This document shows, piece after piece, positions 11,900 through 22,773 of a DNA stretch of 64,000 bases (positions are counted from its first letter, which is position 1; each line of letters starts with the position of its first letter). Both the position numbers and the translations under genes were made by a program. The notes beneath the pieces were generated by a model. That model did no database searches, was not told the DNA's origin, and saw nothing but the letters and a program-made list of their open reading frames with translations. Source of the stretch: Lepidodermella squamata (taxonomy: Eukaryota > Gastrotricha); NCBI GenBank assembly GCA_047495785.1, contig JBLDXI010000011.1, positions 1,488,001-1,552,000 of the forward strand, written 5' to 3'.

Positions 11900-12539
11900 A
11901 TAAAAATGGGACATCACACTTTTTTAACAAAAATCAAAATATTCTCATTAATTGAAAAAAATTGTGAAAATAAATATTTTCGTTTATTATGATTCCTTGG
12001 ACCGATATCGATTTTGCAAGAAATCGCAAAAATTTTAAAGTCAAATTTTAAGCTGGATTAATTAATTAAAATTATGAAACAATTATTTTTTCGACTCCGA
12101 AAATCGTAGATAAAAATTGAAAAAAACCCAGAAATTAGTTTACAGTTTGAATTTGATTGTTTTATTGTTTTCTCGACGTAAAATCGTCATTGTTCACGGA
12201 CATTTCAGAATGAAAGACAGTAAAAAATTCGAAGATGAACACACATACACACAGTATAACACACGAAATGCATTGATTGCAATATAAATCGATACAATCG
12301 CAAAATTTTTACAGGTAATTAATCAAAAATTATTCATCGTGTTAAAATTATAGTGCAAGAAATCGTGCGAAAAACCGAACCCCACAGGAAAATAATAATA
12401 CAAGGCAAGGCAGTCCCGATAATCACCTTAATTAAAATTAATTCAAGGCGTTAAAAAAACACAGACAACAAAATATATTATAATATTATCACTAATTAAA
12501 TTTAAAACCACTTTTTATCGACGAAAGTTTTTTCCCCGT
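11900..12539. other. Spacer between convergent genes
   Basis: AT-rich 3' flanks of the aquaporin B gene and of the converging STARD3-like gene. Nothing else seen. Confidence 0.5.
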
Positions 12540-14058
12540 TTATTCGATAAGGGCATCGTCGCTAGCTGACCGGCGAATGTCCTCGTGATTTTTGAGCTGC
12601 AGATTGGCTAGATGGGCCCGTAAATCTGAAATGAAGCGCTTTATCGCGTATTGCATAGCTTTATTCACGATTGACGATGGAAGACCGCCTTTAACATCCG
12701 AGCTGACTATCCAAACGAATCGCGATAACGGCAAAGTTGAAGCTGGCTGGGGTCTAAATTAAGAAAAAATTCTGGAAAATTCTGGAAAAAATGAGATGAC
12801 TCACATTATTTGACTGAGATAAGGAGAATTTTGAGAAATCAACATGTAAGAACACGGACCAGTTTCACCTCTCACATAACCTTCACGGGGCTAAAATAAA
12901 ATAAATAAAATTCAAGAAAAATGAAGAAAAAATTCGACTTACAGGACTCTTTTTATGGGATGTGCCAATTGATGCCGAGTAAATTACTCCATCTCGAAAT
13001 CCGGTATGCCTCAAATTCACAAAATCTCGAGCTGATACAAAGCCTCCTAATGCTGGTTGAGAAGTTTGGTAAGTAACTTCAATAACCGGCTGTCTGGGCA
13101 ATTTCTTGGTATCAAACCGCTCGATAAGCCGCGATTCGGGTACAAACGGGTGCCACTCGGGCATTTTCGCCATTTCGTCGAATAAAACCTGCCGAAGCCG
13201 TTCGAATCTTGCATTCAAATCGAGAACGACCCGGAAAATCGGCGCGCTTATCCGAAATTCAGGCGCGACAACATTAGAATCAGCCACGCTAACTAGCGTG
13301 CAGTCGTCGAATCCGCTCAACTGCTTCCATTTGACTTTCGGATCGAAAGCCAGGCGGAATATTTCGTCGGTTAGTTTTGTGCAGGTATCGCAGTATGATA
13401 GCAAGGCCTTTTGTTCTTCCGTTAGTATTTCGTCGTCATCTTCCAATACTGCATGCAGTTTATTAGCACGGTTAACGCTGACTTCAGTACCTTCATCACT
13501 GCCAGCTGCTGAGAAGAACCTTTCAGATGCAACAGCACCGTATCTCCTAATCCTAGGGTCCATAACATCCTCGGCAGCAACGACGACAAAGCTAGAATCG
13601 TGTCTACTTCTTGTGACTGAGTTGAGTCTTTGCAATAGCTTGTGAGGATTGTGGATCAATGCCACAAAAAGCCATAGCTCGACCCAAGCAACGAGAAGAT
13701 TAGCGAAGATGAGAACATAGACGAAAGCGGCATTTCCTTCATCGGGATGAGGGTATCTGTATAAGAATACTTTGACGATGGTGAAAGCTGTAGTGATGAC
13801 TGTGGTCATGGCGACGGCAAGGATGCTTGTGGAGCGATATACAGAATGAACGAACAGCAGTTCGAACATGCGAAATGCAGCATTGATCACGCAATCGAAC
13901 AGTGAGCCGTTAAATGAGTAATTTACAACGTCATGAACTATGGAATCGCGGATATCTGCGCCCGTTAGCTGCAGGCATATGACGTAAACGGCAAATACTC
14001 CAATGAGATCAAACGCTGCAAACAGCGCAAATAAACCGAAGGCAGGCTGAGTTGTCAT
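12540..14058 (-). CDS. STARD3/MLN64-like sterol-transfer protein (MENTAL + START)
   Basis: Three minus-strand exons, 12943-14058, 12805-12890 and 12540-12753, give 471 residues, close to the ~445 of vertebrate STARD3. The N-terminal ~150 residues hold four hydrophobic helices (MENTAL-type membrane domain, starting FGLFALFAAFDLIGVFAVYV). A linker follows, then a START domain from about residue 210 with a C-terminal helix around FVWIVSSDVKGGLPSSIVNK, the position of the conserved DxKGxLP motif. Family members sit in late endosome membranes and move cholesterol at membrane contact sites. The linker is acidic and contains DDDEILTEEQKALL; a FFAT-like ER-contact motif there is possible but not certain. 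Introns of 52 and 51 bp have clean borders. Confidence 0.85.
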
Positions 14059-14559
14059 TGTACTCTGGAGATCAGACCTCTAATCAGAGTTATTTAGCCA
14101 TCAGAAATCGTAAACTTGAAGTTTTTCCTGGCAGAATCAATAATCAATGAATCTAAACGATAGAAAAAACTCAATGATGGGGCTTCTGGTTTTGAGACAA
14201 AATGGGTCAAACTAAGATACACATGTTTTAGTGATTAAGAGCCACAGCAGTGGACGATGCGACCCTGATTAATTGCATTTCAAGAGATAAATGGGCGGAA
14301 CGTGAAAGAAAGGTGCACACGAACAAAGAAGCAAAGAAGCAAAGAGCTCTTGGACTCTCGCTTATCTCCGTTCTTCGCTCGTTCGACTTCTGGCACACAA
14401 CACGCAACGTACACCACAACTTCTTTTCAGCGAAAAACAAAGTGGCGCCATTAAATTTCCTGCGGCAAAATAAAATTCTAAAAAATCCAGGAAAATAAAT
14501 ATACAAGGTCATTAAACAGTTTATTTTTTATTTCTGTCAAGTTGTATCTATAGACGCGT
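14059..14559. other. Divergent promoter region
   Basis: Lies between the start of the minus-strand STARD3-like gene and the plus-strand PDI gene. It probably holds both promoters, including the original PDI promoter left of the 985-bp repeat. No TATA box or clear motif recognised. Confidence 0.4.
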
Positions 14560-15544
14560 TGCGAATCAGACCTTGTGACACCGGCCCGTCAGTCCTTTAA
14601 GACTGTGCTTGCTGGACGAGATTGTTCGGGAATCATGAAACCAAGGGCTCTATTACTTGCCTTATTCTGCTGCATAGCGGGAAGGTTTGCTTTGGCGAAC
14701 TTCCCCGAGGAAGGAAGCACACTGCTCTTGGACGATCAAACTGTCGAAGCCGCGGTGCGAACATTTGGGAAATTGTTCGTTATGTTTCACTCCCCGAAAT
14801 GTGAGCACTGTCAAAGTAAGTCACCTAAAATTAGTACTAGTCTCCGATTAAAACCACGTATTTATAGAGGCCTTGCCAGAGTTCGACAAAGCGGCTAGAA
14901 AGCTGCACAAGGACGGATTCGGCGCTATTCGTTTGGCTCGTATAGATACAAGCGTTAGTACAGGCCCACGCAATACCAAAAAGTTTAATTTCAAATCTGT
15001 GCCGGCATTTTACTACATGAATGGACCGGACATAATCACAACCTACCATGGAGAAAGGAAAGCTGCTGATTTCATCTCATACCTGAAAAAGAAGGCTGGA
15101 TTTGCTTGGGATACTATCAACTCAGTTGCTGAAATAAGTAAATTTACGGCCGACGATGATGCTGTCATCTTGGGTCTATTCAAGGACACGGCAATCCACC
15201 AGGCTGAACTATTCAAAACCGTCGCTACAGATGTTGACGGAGTGCCATTTGGAATGTCATCAGAGCAGGAGTTATTTGATCATTATAAAGTGAACGGCTC
15301 TTTCGCAATTATCGCGCTGAAGAAATTCGATGAGAGAATAAATTTCTTCGACGAAGAGTGGGATTACGACGATTTATCTACCTGGGCAAAGCGCCAACGT
15401 CTTCCCTTGGTGATTGAATTCGATAGAAAGTACGCTAATAGCATGTTGGAAGGCGAAAACCGTCGACATGTGTTGTTCTTCATGAAAAAGTATTCCCTCG
15501 ATTTCATTGACAAATTCACAATTTTCAAGAAAGTAGCTGCGAAA
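14560..15544 (+). repeat. 985-bp direct repeat, left copy (PDI 5' part)
   Basis: Matches 20064-21048 at constant offset 5504 with no indels. By eye there are about ten substitutions, all after about 15207; the first ~645 bp, including the intron, look identical. The two copies directly abut the LINE on either side, as a target-site duplication would. Confidence 0.9.
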
Positions 15545-15595
15545 GCTGTCTCATCTACGTTGCAGCAGAGACGCACGGCCTCGCGCCGCATCTGA
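14635..15595 (+). pseudogene. Truncated PDI copy ending in LINE sequence
   Basis: The exon 14635-14815 (signal peptide and CEHC active site), a 52-bp intron (14816-14867) and an exon from 14868 follow the full PDI at 20139. Homology stops at 15544, about 60% into the protein. The frame then runs 16 codons into the LINE and stops at 15595, giving about 253 residues without the second thioredoxin-like domain or the ER-retention tail. Against the full copy there are two missense differences (E to D, Y to S) and about eight silent ones. This copy retains the original upstream region, so it may still be transcribed. Confidence 0.8.
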
Positions 15596-15794
15596 CGATA
15601 GAAGACTACGACAAATACGAAGCCGATGGCATTCGCCTAGTCGGAGGCCGCAAATCTGGCGGCATGAACGCGTTCATCTCGAAGAAAATTAAAAATTTGG
15701 TGACAGTTATTATGATCAACCATTACACCTGCATTGTTGCCTTGCCACGGCAATCTCAGCCCACAATATATTTTGTTTTTGCCTATGTCCCCAC

Positions 15795-16833
15795 CAGGGG
15801 CGTAACCAGAAATTTTTTTTGGTAGTTGTTATGGATCTGAGGCAGGGGCGTGACCAGCCTTTCACGGTTGGGGGAGGGGGAGGGGGCAGGGTCATATATT
15901 CAGGGTGAGCTCAAGGATCCAAAAGAGCTATCAGTGATGGAAAAGAATTGTTTGCTTTCTTAAAATGAATTGTAATTTGAACCAAAGCTGGAGCGAAGCG
16001 AGAAGATTTTGAAGATTTGTCTCTCAGAAATACTCCTAAAACTCTTAAAACTATGGGATTTTCCAGTAGCCAACCTGCCAGCTAAATTAAAAGCTAAATT
16101 GCTGAATATGCGAGCGAAGCGAGCTTTAGCTAACGGTATTTCTTAACAATTCGTGCTGAAAATAGTGTAAAAATGGCAGGCTTGTCTAAAATTTCTTTGA
16201 AATGTTATGATTTTTTCCTGCGGTTTTTAAACTTCCGCGGTAGTATTTATTCCAAGCGACCCGCGATCCACAAATTTCAGAGACCCCACTGCCAATAAAG
16301 CTCAAGTTGTAACATATTCTCATCAAACTATATCAAGATTCAATGACGAATCGGCCACTCGCGAGCGAAGCGAGCTTTAGCTAACGGTTTTCATTTCATT
16401 TTCGCCTCAGAATTAGCCTGAAAATGCTTCAAAATTCAGCGAAAAATCATATTTGACATCAAATTTTACACCCCCTAGTTTGAAAGACAGCGATTTCGAG
16501 ATGTACGAAGTGCACAACATTTCATTTTTTGGCAATTTTCCGGATGGTGGTGGGCCCCCGGGCCCCGGCTAGTTACGCCCCTGATCTCAAGGTGGAAAAT
16601 TGATCTTCCCCGGGACAATCCAATGTCGAAGAGTGCCTGTTTTCACTACGAAATATGGACACTATCGGGATTTCGAGCGCAGCGAGAAAATTTTGTGCAA
16701 TTTTGCAAACATTTCCTCCATTTTGTAAGAAATTTTAGGCATTTTCTAGAGAAAATAGGCCGAAGAGGGGTTTTTGAGTTTTCATTTTGGTAGTTGTTTG
16801 AACAACCAAAACAACCAGCTGGTTACGCCACTG
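15795..16833. mobile_element. hAT-type non-autonomous element inside the LINE
   Basis: TIRs are CAGGGGCGTAACCAG on the left and CTGGTTACGCCACTG on the right. The 8-bp target duplication GTCCCCAC is exact (15787-15794 and 16834-16841). Removing the element and one duplication restores the LINE endonuclease frame (..FAYVPT-DSTSQ..). No transposase is encoded. An 8-bp duplication with CAGGGG ends is typical of the hAT superfamily. Confidence 0.88.
15843..16583. mobile_element. Second hAT-type element nested in the first
   Basis: TIRs are CAGGGGCGTGACCAG on the left and CTAGTTACGCCCCTG on the right. Flanking 8-mers ATCTGAGG (15835-15842) and ATCTCAAG (16584-16591) match at six of eight positions, consistent with an aged target duplication. 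The ends are close relatives of the outer element's ends. Non-coding; it contains repeated GCGAAGCGAGCTTTAGC motifs. Confidence 0.75.
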
Positions 16834-16997
16834 GTCCCCACGGATTCAACTTCACAGTCTCATAGCGATGCATTCTCAAACCTCAACGACCTAATCGAAA
16901 ACAAGATCTGCTCATCCGGTGAAAAGTACGAATTGGTGCTACTTGGTGATCTGAATTGCCGCCTTGGTCAGCTCTCCGACGTGGATTCAAGCTGTGT

Positions 16998-17016
16998 CCC
17001 CCCCCCCCCCCCCCCC
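16998..17016 (+). repeat. 19-bp poly-C tract
   Basis: Homopolymer run inside the LINE endonuclease domain, where the reading frame shifts. The exact length may be a sequencing or assembly error. Confidence 0.85.
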
Positions 17017-20000
17017 GGTGCAGCGTTGATGCGAAGTCGCACGACGAAGCCTTGCTGCTATCGCTAATCGAGCAACAAAATCTTTATGTCTTGAATGGGC
17101 GTTACCCTCCCGACGTCCGAGGCGAACTGACTCATTTCTCTGTCCATGGCGACTCGCTCATCGACTACGGCCTTGCCTCTCTGAGCCTCGCCCAATCAAT
17201 CCGCTCTTTCGAAGTGAAAAGGTGTTCTACGAGCTCCGATCACGCCCGTATAACTGCTAATATTGCAGTTGGGCATAGCTCTCAGACCCTAAGTAGACTT
17301 CGCATGAAAACAGATAAGCTTAAAGATATGTTGTTACATGAACTTAATTCGGTACCATTGACTACAGCGCAAGATATGGCTAATCATTTGGAGAGAATCA
17401 CGCAGTCCTGCACTAAGCCACCGTCTCGAAAATTGCCAGCAGGGATCAAAGCTGCGAACTATCGGCCGAAAAACTTCGAGCTGAGGCAACTGGGTGAAGC
17501 GAACCCAGTTACTAAGGAAGACCAGGCGACCTTCGACGAGCTGGTGAAACACCCGACAAAAATTTGGAAGTTAAAAGCTCGCGAACCCGATGGCTCCGGT
17601 CCCCCGGCCAACGACTATCGGGCCCATCTAATCAACCTATTCTCCCAGAACGCCATAGCGCAAATGCCTCCGATTACCAGCAACGCGAAACCTACAGTCA
17701 TTCATCCCCTGATACCGCTATGGGCATCTGCTGTTGGTGGTCTGTTTAAATACAAGCTTGGGCAAGACGATATGGCAATGCGCTGGCGTGCTCTCTCCGG
17801 GGAGACCCCGGTGAAATTGAGCTCCCTCCGTGATATGAGATATTGGGAAACTTGGTTGTGCCCGCCGCGATACTACACTTCCGATACCGACGATTACTTC
17901 CGGTGGCGTTCCCTACGCTCAGAACCTCCGGCCAAATCATCTGCTGCGCCGTCTCGAGACGGGCTCCTGACTAGCGCCGTTACGGTCGAAGAAATCCGAG
18001 ACTGCATCGATAACTGCAACCCCCGCTCAGCTGCCGGCCCAGATGGCATGTCCTTCCGCGACATCAAAGATAATCTTGAGGTTCTAGCACCCTACCTATC
18101 GATATTATTCACTCGTGTGTTGCTCGAGGGTAAATTCCCGGAAAACTGGAAAAGTGCCATAATATGCCCTATCTTCAAAAAGGGCGATAGGAACGATGTC
18201 TCCAATTTCAGGCCCATATGTTTACAAAACTGCGTAGCAAAGGCCTTCTCCCGGTTACTAGAACGCCGACTCCGACGGTGGCTATCTGCCTTCTCACCAC
18301 TTCGCCAAGAGCAATTTGGATTCAAGCCTGGGTCTTCCACACTGGACGCCACGGTAGTCCTTCACATGGCAGCTTCCTACGCGATGGAGCGTCTATCTCG
18401 AGGTGTCTACTGCGCCTTCGTAGATTTTAGTTCAGCGTTTGATACCGTTAACCATGGTCTTCTCATCTCCAAGTTACGTAAAAGAGGAGTACCCGAATCG
18501 TTCCTTGCAGTCGTCAAAGATATGTATACCGGTTGCAATGCTAAAGTCTTTTCTAACGGTGAATTTAGTGAGGAATTTCCGGTGACAAATGGAGTCAAAC
18601 AGGGCGACCCGCTCTCTCCGCTTCTCTTCAGTATATTTATCGACGATCTCGTCGAGGTCCTGGAAAAAACCGGCGGTCGAGGCCTGCAGCTTGGTCATAA
18701 GATACTGCGTGCTATTCTATATGCCGACGATGTGGCCATTGTTGCAGAATCAGCTAACGAACTGCAGGGCTACCTAAATGCACTGGAGGTTTTTTCTCGT
18801 GAAAATGGGCTGAAAGTCAACACAAGTAAAACCAAGATCATCTGTTTTGAAAAAACCCCCAGTATCTCCCACCCGGATTTCTTCTTTGAAGGTGAAAAGC
18901 TGGAGCAAGTCAGTGAATTTAAATATCTGGGAGTATGGCTTGACTCACGTTTGTTGTACAAGAAGGCGGTGAAGGAAGCGAAGACCCGACTTCGCCGAAC
19001 GATCGGCGCTCTGCCTACCCTCTTCAACAATATTAGCTCATTCCCGCTGAGTGCTCTACGCTCCTTATACAATGGCTGCGCTCTTGGAGCCTATGTGTAT
19101 GGGGCTGAGATCTGGGGCCTATTCGCCAATGAAACCGACCTGCAGGACCACGCCAGGTTCGCCAAACGCTGTCTTGGTCTACCAACAGCAACCAAACACA
19201 CGTTACTGTTGCACGACTTCAAGCTTCTCTCACCAAAATTGGCACACGAACAGGCTGCGATCCGTTTTCACTATCGCATGGCGGAAGCGCCATCGGAATC
19301 ATTACTCGGGAACGCGTTCACTGCTTCTCAGTGGATGAAAAACGTCCCGCGTAATCTGTCCTTTCGCGCAAGGGAACTGATTGACAAATTGCACCTGAGC
19401 GATGTCAGTGAAATCGATGTTCCGGCCCACGTCAAGATCGTGCTGGCGAAGCGGCAATCCTTGCTGGCTGCGGACAAGCTGATCGCGATGGAAATTGTTA
19501 GTCACTACCCTAAACACCCGTTCTACGGTCAGCGTGGCGCGGCAAATATGGCCGAAAATTACTTCCTGGCTCTTCCACTCGATCTGGCCAAGGCACTTCT
19601 GCTCATAAGGTGCGACGCTCTCTTTAAACCGGCCCAACTTAGGCATCCGAACATTTGCCTGCTCTGCGGCGTCGATCTGCCCATCGCAGGAAAAGGTATG
19701 GGTTGGCGACAAGTATTACATCTCATCCTGCAATGCTCACGCACCACGACCAAGATGGCGCCGTTTCGCTCGAGTACCCACAAAGGTTTCGACGAGGCGC
19801 GTCTGGCCTGCCTGTTCAATCTGATGGATACCGGCCACCCCGACCAACCGGCACTGCTATCCTACGCTCTAAAAGAGCTCAGAGAGCTGAGTCTTAGTAA
19901 AATTGTTATTGAATCTAATGAATAACTGCGAGCTGCTATGGCCTTACGGTAATATTATTACTCATCTAACCGTTTTGTGTTTCTTTTTTCTATATTGTTA

Positions 20001-20063
20001 ATATGAAATATTGTCTGTCAATTGTCTGGCGTCGACAATAAATCCATTCCATTCCATTCCATT

Positions 20064-21048
20064 TGCGAATCAGACCTTGTGACACCGGCCCGTCAGTCCT
20101 TTAAGACTGTGCTTGCTGGACGAGATTGTTCGGGAATCATGAAACCAAGGGCTCTATTACTTGCCTTATTCTGCTGCATAGCGGGAAGGTTTGCTTTGGC
20201 GAACTTCCCCGAGGAAGGAAGCACACTGCTCTTGGACGATCAAACTGTCGAAGCCGCGGTGCGAACATTTGGGAAATTGTTCGTTATGTTTCACTCCCCG
20301 AAATGTGAGCACTGTCAAAGTAAGTCACCTAAAATTAGTACTAGTCTCCGATTAAAACCACGTATTTATAGAGGCCTTGCCAGAGTTCGACAAAGCGGCT
20401 AGAAAGCTGCACAAGGACGGATTCGGCGCTATTCGTTTGGCTCGTATAGATACAAGCGTTAGTACAGGCCCACGCAATACCAAAAAGTTTAATTTCAAAT
20501 CTGTGCCGGCATTTTACTACATGAATGGACCGGACATAATCACAACCTACCATGGAGAAAGGAAAGCTGCTGATTTCATCTCATACCTGAAAAAGAAGGC
20601 TGGATTTGCTTGGGATACTATCAACTCAGTTGCTGAAATAAGTAAATTTACGGCCGACGATGATGCTGTCATCTTGGGTCTATTCAAGGACACGGCAATC
20701 CACCAGGCTGAGCTATTCAAAACCGTCGCTACTGATGTTGACGGAGTGCCATTTGGAATGTCATCAGAGCAGGAGTTATTTGATCATTATAAAGTGAATG
20801 GCTCTTTCGCAATTATCGCGCTGAAGAAATTCGATGAGAGAATAAATTTCTTCGACGACGAGTGGGATTACGACGATTTATCTACCTGGGCAAAGCGCCA
20901 ACGTCTTCCCTTGGTGATTGAATTCGATAGAAAGTACGCTAATAGCATGTTGGAAGGTGAAAACCGTCGACATGTGTTGTTCTTCATGAAAAAGTCTTCC
21001 CTCGATTTCATTGATAAATTTACGATTTTCAAAAAAGTAGCTGCGAAA
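20064..21048 (+). repeat. 985-bp direct repeat, right copy
   Basis: Partner of 14560-15544. It begins directly after the LINE's ATTCC-repeat tail and continues without a break into the rest of the PDI gene. Only 75 bp upstream of the ATG are included in the repeat. Confidence 0.9.
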
Positions 21049-21693
21049 TTCCGATATCAATTTTTGTTTATCTTCATCGATGCTGACGTGAAAGATCACG
21101 AAAGAACGATTACTTTCTTCCAAGTTGGGCCGCGTGACTACCCAACAGTTCGAGCTATTGGCATGGAAACAGATCCAAATAAAGTTCTAAAACCTGAGGA
21201 TACTTCATTCACTGAAGAAGCCATCACTCAATTTGTTACTGATTTCGGAAACGGCCGTTTAGTCAAAAGGCGCGGTAAGAAGTCGCAGGAAGAGCCAAAA
21301 GATTGGGATAGCAAGCCACTGAAAGTTTTGACTGCTGATACCTTTCATACTCGAACAAAGGACCATCACGCCCTGGTTTTGTTCTACAAGGAGAAGCAAT
21401 TGTGCCAGAAATGCGAAGATTCCCTTCAGCTATTCCAAGATCTAGCCGAGGAATTCGGCTATCAAAACAATAATCACGTTATGATTGCCAAAATTGATGG
21501 CAGTCTCAACCAAATGCCGAAGGTTGAAGTCACGAAGTACCCGACTATTAAATTTCTACCCCGAGGACTCGATGTTGTCCTCGATTATAAAGGCGAGCCA
21601 ACATTCGACGCCATTGTTCGTTACATCAATTCTTACGCTACGCCCGTTGATCAGCCGAAACCTGAAGAAACTGAAAATCATACCGAATTGTGA
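20139..21693 (+). CDS. Divergent protein disulfide isomerase, full copy
   Basis: Exons 20139-20319 and 20372-21693 (52-bp intron) give 500 residues, the usual PDI size with an a-b-b'-a' layout. A signal peptide (MKPRALLLALFCCIAGRFALA) leads to the first thioredoxin fold with CEHC, followed by a cis-Pro loop (KSVPAFYYM). The C-terminal fold has CQKC in place of CGHC and the cis-Pro loop TKYPTIKF. The chain ends HTEL, a KDEL-type ER-retention signal. Canonical PDIs have WCGHC; here the residue before the first active-site Cys is Lys (PKCEHC), and CQKC suggests altered redox potential. It acts in the ER lumen on disulfides of secretory proteins. The LINE lies immediately upstream, so the original promoter is 4.5 kb and a truncated copy away. 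Confidence 0.85.
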
Positions 21694-21832
21694 TTTCATA
21701 GAAATTCTTTCAAATATTTTTGCACCGATTTTACAGCACCTGTGATTTTTTCGAATCTCAAGCTGCCTCACTGCTTCCAATAAATTATACTGCATGAATT
21801 TCTCTGTGATTTTTAGATTTATTCTGAAAATA

Positions 21833-22506
21833 ATGAATCGATCCATCCCAAGAGGTTACGAAAGTGTGGACAGCTCCGATCAGAGAACTGTGAATGAAGA
21901 CCAAGCGGCGCATGAAAAACTCGAGCTAGATCTAGCTGATGAACTCGAAATGAAAGCCTGCTTAGACAACTCGCTAAAACAGCTAGATTTAAGCATTCAA
22001 GAGATCGAAAAACGCCTCGATGGCATCGCCGATGAGAGCAATGAGTGGAAAACGCGATTTGAGACGCAATCGGATATGAACAAATTTTTGGACCACAAAA
22101 TCGTCGAAATGCAGAGCAAAGCCGATGCGATGCGAAAAACGCTTCGTAAGCAATTTCATTGAAAATTTTTGAATATTTTCAAAATCTCAAATTTCTAGGT
22201 ACTGGATCTCTTTATGAGAATACAAGCGATGCAGCGTATTACAACGAACTGGCCGAGCGGCTCGAGGTTGAAAAATCGCAATTGGAAGCTCAACTAACCG
22301 ATCTAAATTGGAAACTGGATAAGGAAACCAAGGCCTTTATAAAAGCGAATGATGAACGAAAACAATACTACCTGGAAATTTCAACGTGTTCGTCAGTTAT
22401 CGAAGATTTGAAGGCGAAATTACGGTCACATCGTAAAGGCGCTGATAGTAACGCAGCTGGTTTGCTCAACCACGCTCCTAATTTACAGTCAAAATTAACT
22501 AAATAG
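21833..22506 (+). CDS. CCDC169-like coiled-coil protein
   Basis: Two exons, 21833-22145 and 22199-22506 (53-bp intron, phase 1), give 206 residues, near the ~214 of vertebrate CCDC169. It is almost wholly coiled coil. Recognisable family blocks are SNEWKTRFETQSDMNK (vertebrate: SEWKTRYETQxELN) and LEVEKSQLEAQ...KLDKETKAF followed by NDERKQYYLEIS. The ATG at 21833 is chosen because a probable splice acceptor (GTGATTTTTAG) lies just upstream of it; a 5'-most ATG at 21794 would lie before that acceptor. The function of the family is poorly known. It follows PDI closely on the same strand. Confidence 0.72.
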
Positions 22507-22773
22507 GTATTTATTATTTATTTTCTCAATAATTTTGCTGTGATCTTTCATCGCGTGATTTATTAAGTTTAAAACCCATTATGAGAAAATTAATTTAATT
22601 TCACGGGAGATGGCTGTGATGATATAATGATGATGAGTTGTAGTAGTAAAAAAAAATTGAATGATCATGTCACCTACGCGTTTTGTTTGCGTGTTTTTCT
22701 AAAAACTTGAAAAGGCCATCAAAGAGAACACCGCTCGTTTCTTAACATCATCGCCACTATTACTACTCATTTT

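Larger units (their letters stand above)
15547..19925 (+). pseudogene. LINE ORF2: endonuclease-reverse transcriptase (interrupted)
   Basis: The endonuclease part runs from 15547 (contains GGRKSGGMNAFISKK) to the hAT insert. It resumes after 16841 (GDLNCRLG; then SLIDYGL and SSDHARI, the catalytic metal and SDH motifs). A run of 19 C at 16998-17016 shifts the frame between the two endonuclease parts. From 17017 one frame is open to 19925 and carries reverse transcriptase: NFRPICL, FVDFSSAFDTVNH, NGVKQGDPLSPLLFSIF and the catalytic YADD at 18720-18731. A C-terminal C-x2-C...H...C knuckle lies near 19660-19740. It would nick DNA and prime cDNA synthesis at the target, but it is dead because of the insert and truncation; the RT frame itself has no stop. 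Confidence 0.85.
15545..20063 (+). mobile_element. 5'-truncated APE-type non-LTR retrotransposon (LINE)
   Basis: It starts abruptly inside the apurinic endonuclease domain and lacks any ORF1. Reverse transcriptase and a C-terminal CCHC-like knuckle follow, then a 3' tail with AATAAA and short ATTCC repeats (20043-20062). It is interrupted by a hAT-type element at 15795-16833. Without that insert and its target duplication the LINE is about 3.47 kb. It is flanked on both sides by the same 985-bp PDI segment. The clade (CR1, Jockey, RTE or similar) was not determined. Confidence 0.88.

Noticed and set aside
14575-21693. Two functional tandem PDI genes
   Set aside because: The left copy ends inside LINE sequence and lacks the second active site and ER tail; the repeat borders coincide with LINE ends, so it is an insertion-associated duplication rather than two genes.
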